A stretch of DNA of 56,553 nucleotides. Source: an uncultured Flavobacteriales bacterium. Lineage in GTDB: Bacteria; Bacteroidota; Bacteroidia; Flavobacteriales_D; Parvicellaceae. Position 1 is the stretch's first letter; each line of letters starts with the position of its first letter. This document shows, one piece after another, positions 55,609 to 56,553 of the stretch. A program made the position numbers and the translations under genes. The stretch spans positions 1 through 56,553 of the forward strand of contig CALSPA010000022.1 of assembly GCA_943788115.1 (NCBI GenBank), in the 5' to 3' direction. The notes below the pieces were generated by a model. The model saw only the letters and a program-made list of their open reading frames with translations. It had not been told where the DNA came from and searched no databases.

Positions 55609-55616
55609 TAATTTTG
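55609..55616 (+). promoter_or_regulatory. -7 box upstream of the DUF5686 gene
   Basis: TAATTTTG matches TAnnTTTG and lies 20 bases before the ATG at 55637. It forms the plus-strand half of the divergent spacer shared with panB. Confidence 0.45.
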
Positions 55617-55636
55617 AGCAACTCTATTTGCGTTAA

Positions 55637-56553
55637 ATGAAATTTAAAATTTTATTCATTATATTTCTTTGTCTGTCTCTTGTAGATGTTTCTTATGCCA
55701 GCTACATTAAGGGTAAAGTCACTGATGAAAATGGTGAAGCATCTACCGTTTGCAACGGTTTATATTCACAACACTACTTATGGCGTAACAACAAACAGTA
55801 TAGGCAACTATTTTATAGAATTAAAACCTGGCTACTATTCCATCACCTATAGCTTTATAGGCTACCAGTCAATTATTCATAATGTATCCTTGACAAACGA
55901 GCCACTAACAATTGATGTAATCTTAAGTGCTCAAACAACACAATTAGTAGAGTTTGAAGTTTATTCCAACACTAAAAACAAAGCCAAAGAGGTAATGTCA
56001 AATGTGCGGAAGAACAGGAAGAAACACCTTGATGCCGTTTCATCTTACTGCTTGCAACACCTACATGAAAAATTCTTTGATTAAAGAATTAATTAATAAA
56101 AAATGACCAACCAGAAACTACTTTTGAGCAGAAGAAAAAAAAGAAAAGAAAAAAAAGAAATAAAAAAATCAATAAGCAAAGACACAATATCTAAATCAAT
56201 TAAAAAAGACTCCATAGAAGAAGAAATTTTGAATTTAATAGAAAGTTATAGTACAACAAACTTTAAAAAACCAAATAAATATAAAGAAGAATTTATAGGC
56301 TTTCATGATTTTGCAGATACAAAAAAAGAAAATGGATTAGATATAAGTGCTGAATTTGGATATGGAGAATATACAATAGTTCCAGATGATCAAGAACAAG
56401 AAGACCCATATCTTTTATATACTGAAGTATCATCCGGAGATTTCAATTTATATAAAAATTCAATTGCCATTAAAGCTGTTGTCGATAAACCAATAATGTC
56501 TCCCTTAAGTTTAAACGGTTCTTTATACTACAAATACGACTTCGAAGGATCTT
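55637..56553 (+). pseudogene. DUF5686/carboxypeptidase-regulatory-like outer membrane protein, partial, frameshifted
   Basis: The gene begins with a signal peptide (MKFKILFIIFLCLSLVDVSY). A CarboxypepD-regulatory-like beta domain follows (IKGKVTDENGEA, then after a frame change FATVYIHNTTYGVTTNSIGN and ITYSFIGYQS). The rest resembles the DUF5686 family: NLIESYSTTNFKKPNKYKEE, FIGFHDFAD and YLLYTEVSSGDFNLYKN. It runs off the window. Frame breaks are seen at 55741-55742 (one extra base), at about 56050 (one extra G; removal gives SSYSCNTYMK), and in A6 at 56098-56103 (one A missing). The family is an outer-membrane beta-barrel type of unknown function. Contig-end sequence error is the likely cause of the breaks. 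Confidence 0.72.

Overview
This 56.5 kb window is very AT-rich and densely packed. It comes from a member of the Bacteroidota, most likely a marine-type Flavobacteriales relative. The evidence is a type IX secretion cargo protein with a C-terminal sorting domain, a PID-CTERM/exosortase unit, Bacteroidota-type LptA/LptD/MlaD envelope genes, TRL-like lipoproteins, a DUF5686 protein, and repeated TAnnTTTG (-7 type) promoter boxes a short way upstream of start codons. I saw no rRNA, tRNA, CRISPR array, insertion sequence or phage gene. Species cannot be assigned from this view.

Bases 1-12779 (minus strand) are a surface-glycan operon: glycosyltransferases of the GT2 and GT4 types, a WcaF-like acetyltransferase, an AsnB-type amidotransferase, an NDP-sugar epimerase, a Wzy/ligase-like membrane protein, a KdsC-like HAD phosphatase and a GT-B protein with HP and SS motifs. 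Bases 12874-14508 (plus) hold a hexapeptide acyltransferase and a GT2 enzyme. Bases 14482-28567 (minus) look like one long operon. It starts with a 1,233-residue secreted T9SS cargo protein and continues, with gaps of a few bases or overlaps, into a nonulosonic (sialic/legionaminic-like) acid pathway: LegB-like dehydratase, LegC-like aminotransferase, NeuD-like acyltransferase, GT2, NeuB-like synthase, CMP-sugar synthetase, a second divergent NeuB-like protein, a CBS-nucleotidyltransferase (PtmE-like), a Wzx-type flippase and a GT-B protein. No hydrolysing 2-epimerase (NeuC/LegG) is present. Bases 28655-31183 (plus) form a second small operon (SpsF-like cytidylyltransferase, SpsE/NeuB-like synthase, TylF-like methyltransferase), divergent from the first across a palindromic double promoter. 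A Wzc-like tyrosine autokinase with a (YG)8 tail (31219-33555) closes the glycan region.

Bases 33671-34974 encode a tiny PID-CTERM protein, an exosortase and a membrane partner. Bases 35004-41932 carry housekeeping genes: glyA, fahA, RelA/SpoT, a Fur-family regulator, a STAS protein and purA. Bases 41987-53670 are mostly envelope genes: LptA/OstA-like, ArnT-like glycosyltransferase, an Fe-S protein pair, MlaD-like, amidase, LptD-like, then RidA and an RluA-type pseudouridine synthase. Bases 53740-54583 are three tandem TRL-like lipoproteins with a clear terminator. panB and a DUF5686 gene follow.

The reading frames are intact over about 54 kb in the middle. The genes at the two ends are broken by several one-base indels, many in homopolymers: GT2 at 1-619, panB, and the DUF5686 gene. 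This looks like reduced sequence accuracy at contig ends rather than real gene decay.

The most interesting combination is the T9SS cargo gene heading a nonulosonate operon, three NeuB homologues with no NeuC, and a minimal exosortase unit close to the polysaccharide autokinase.
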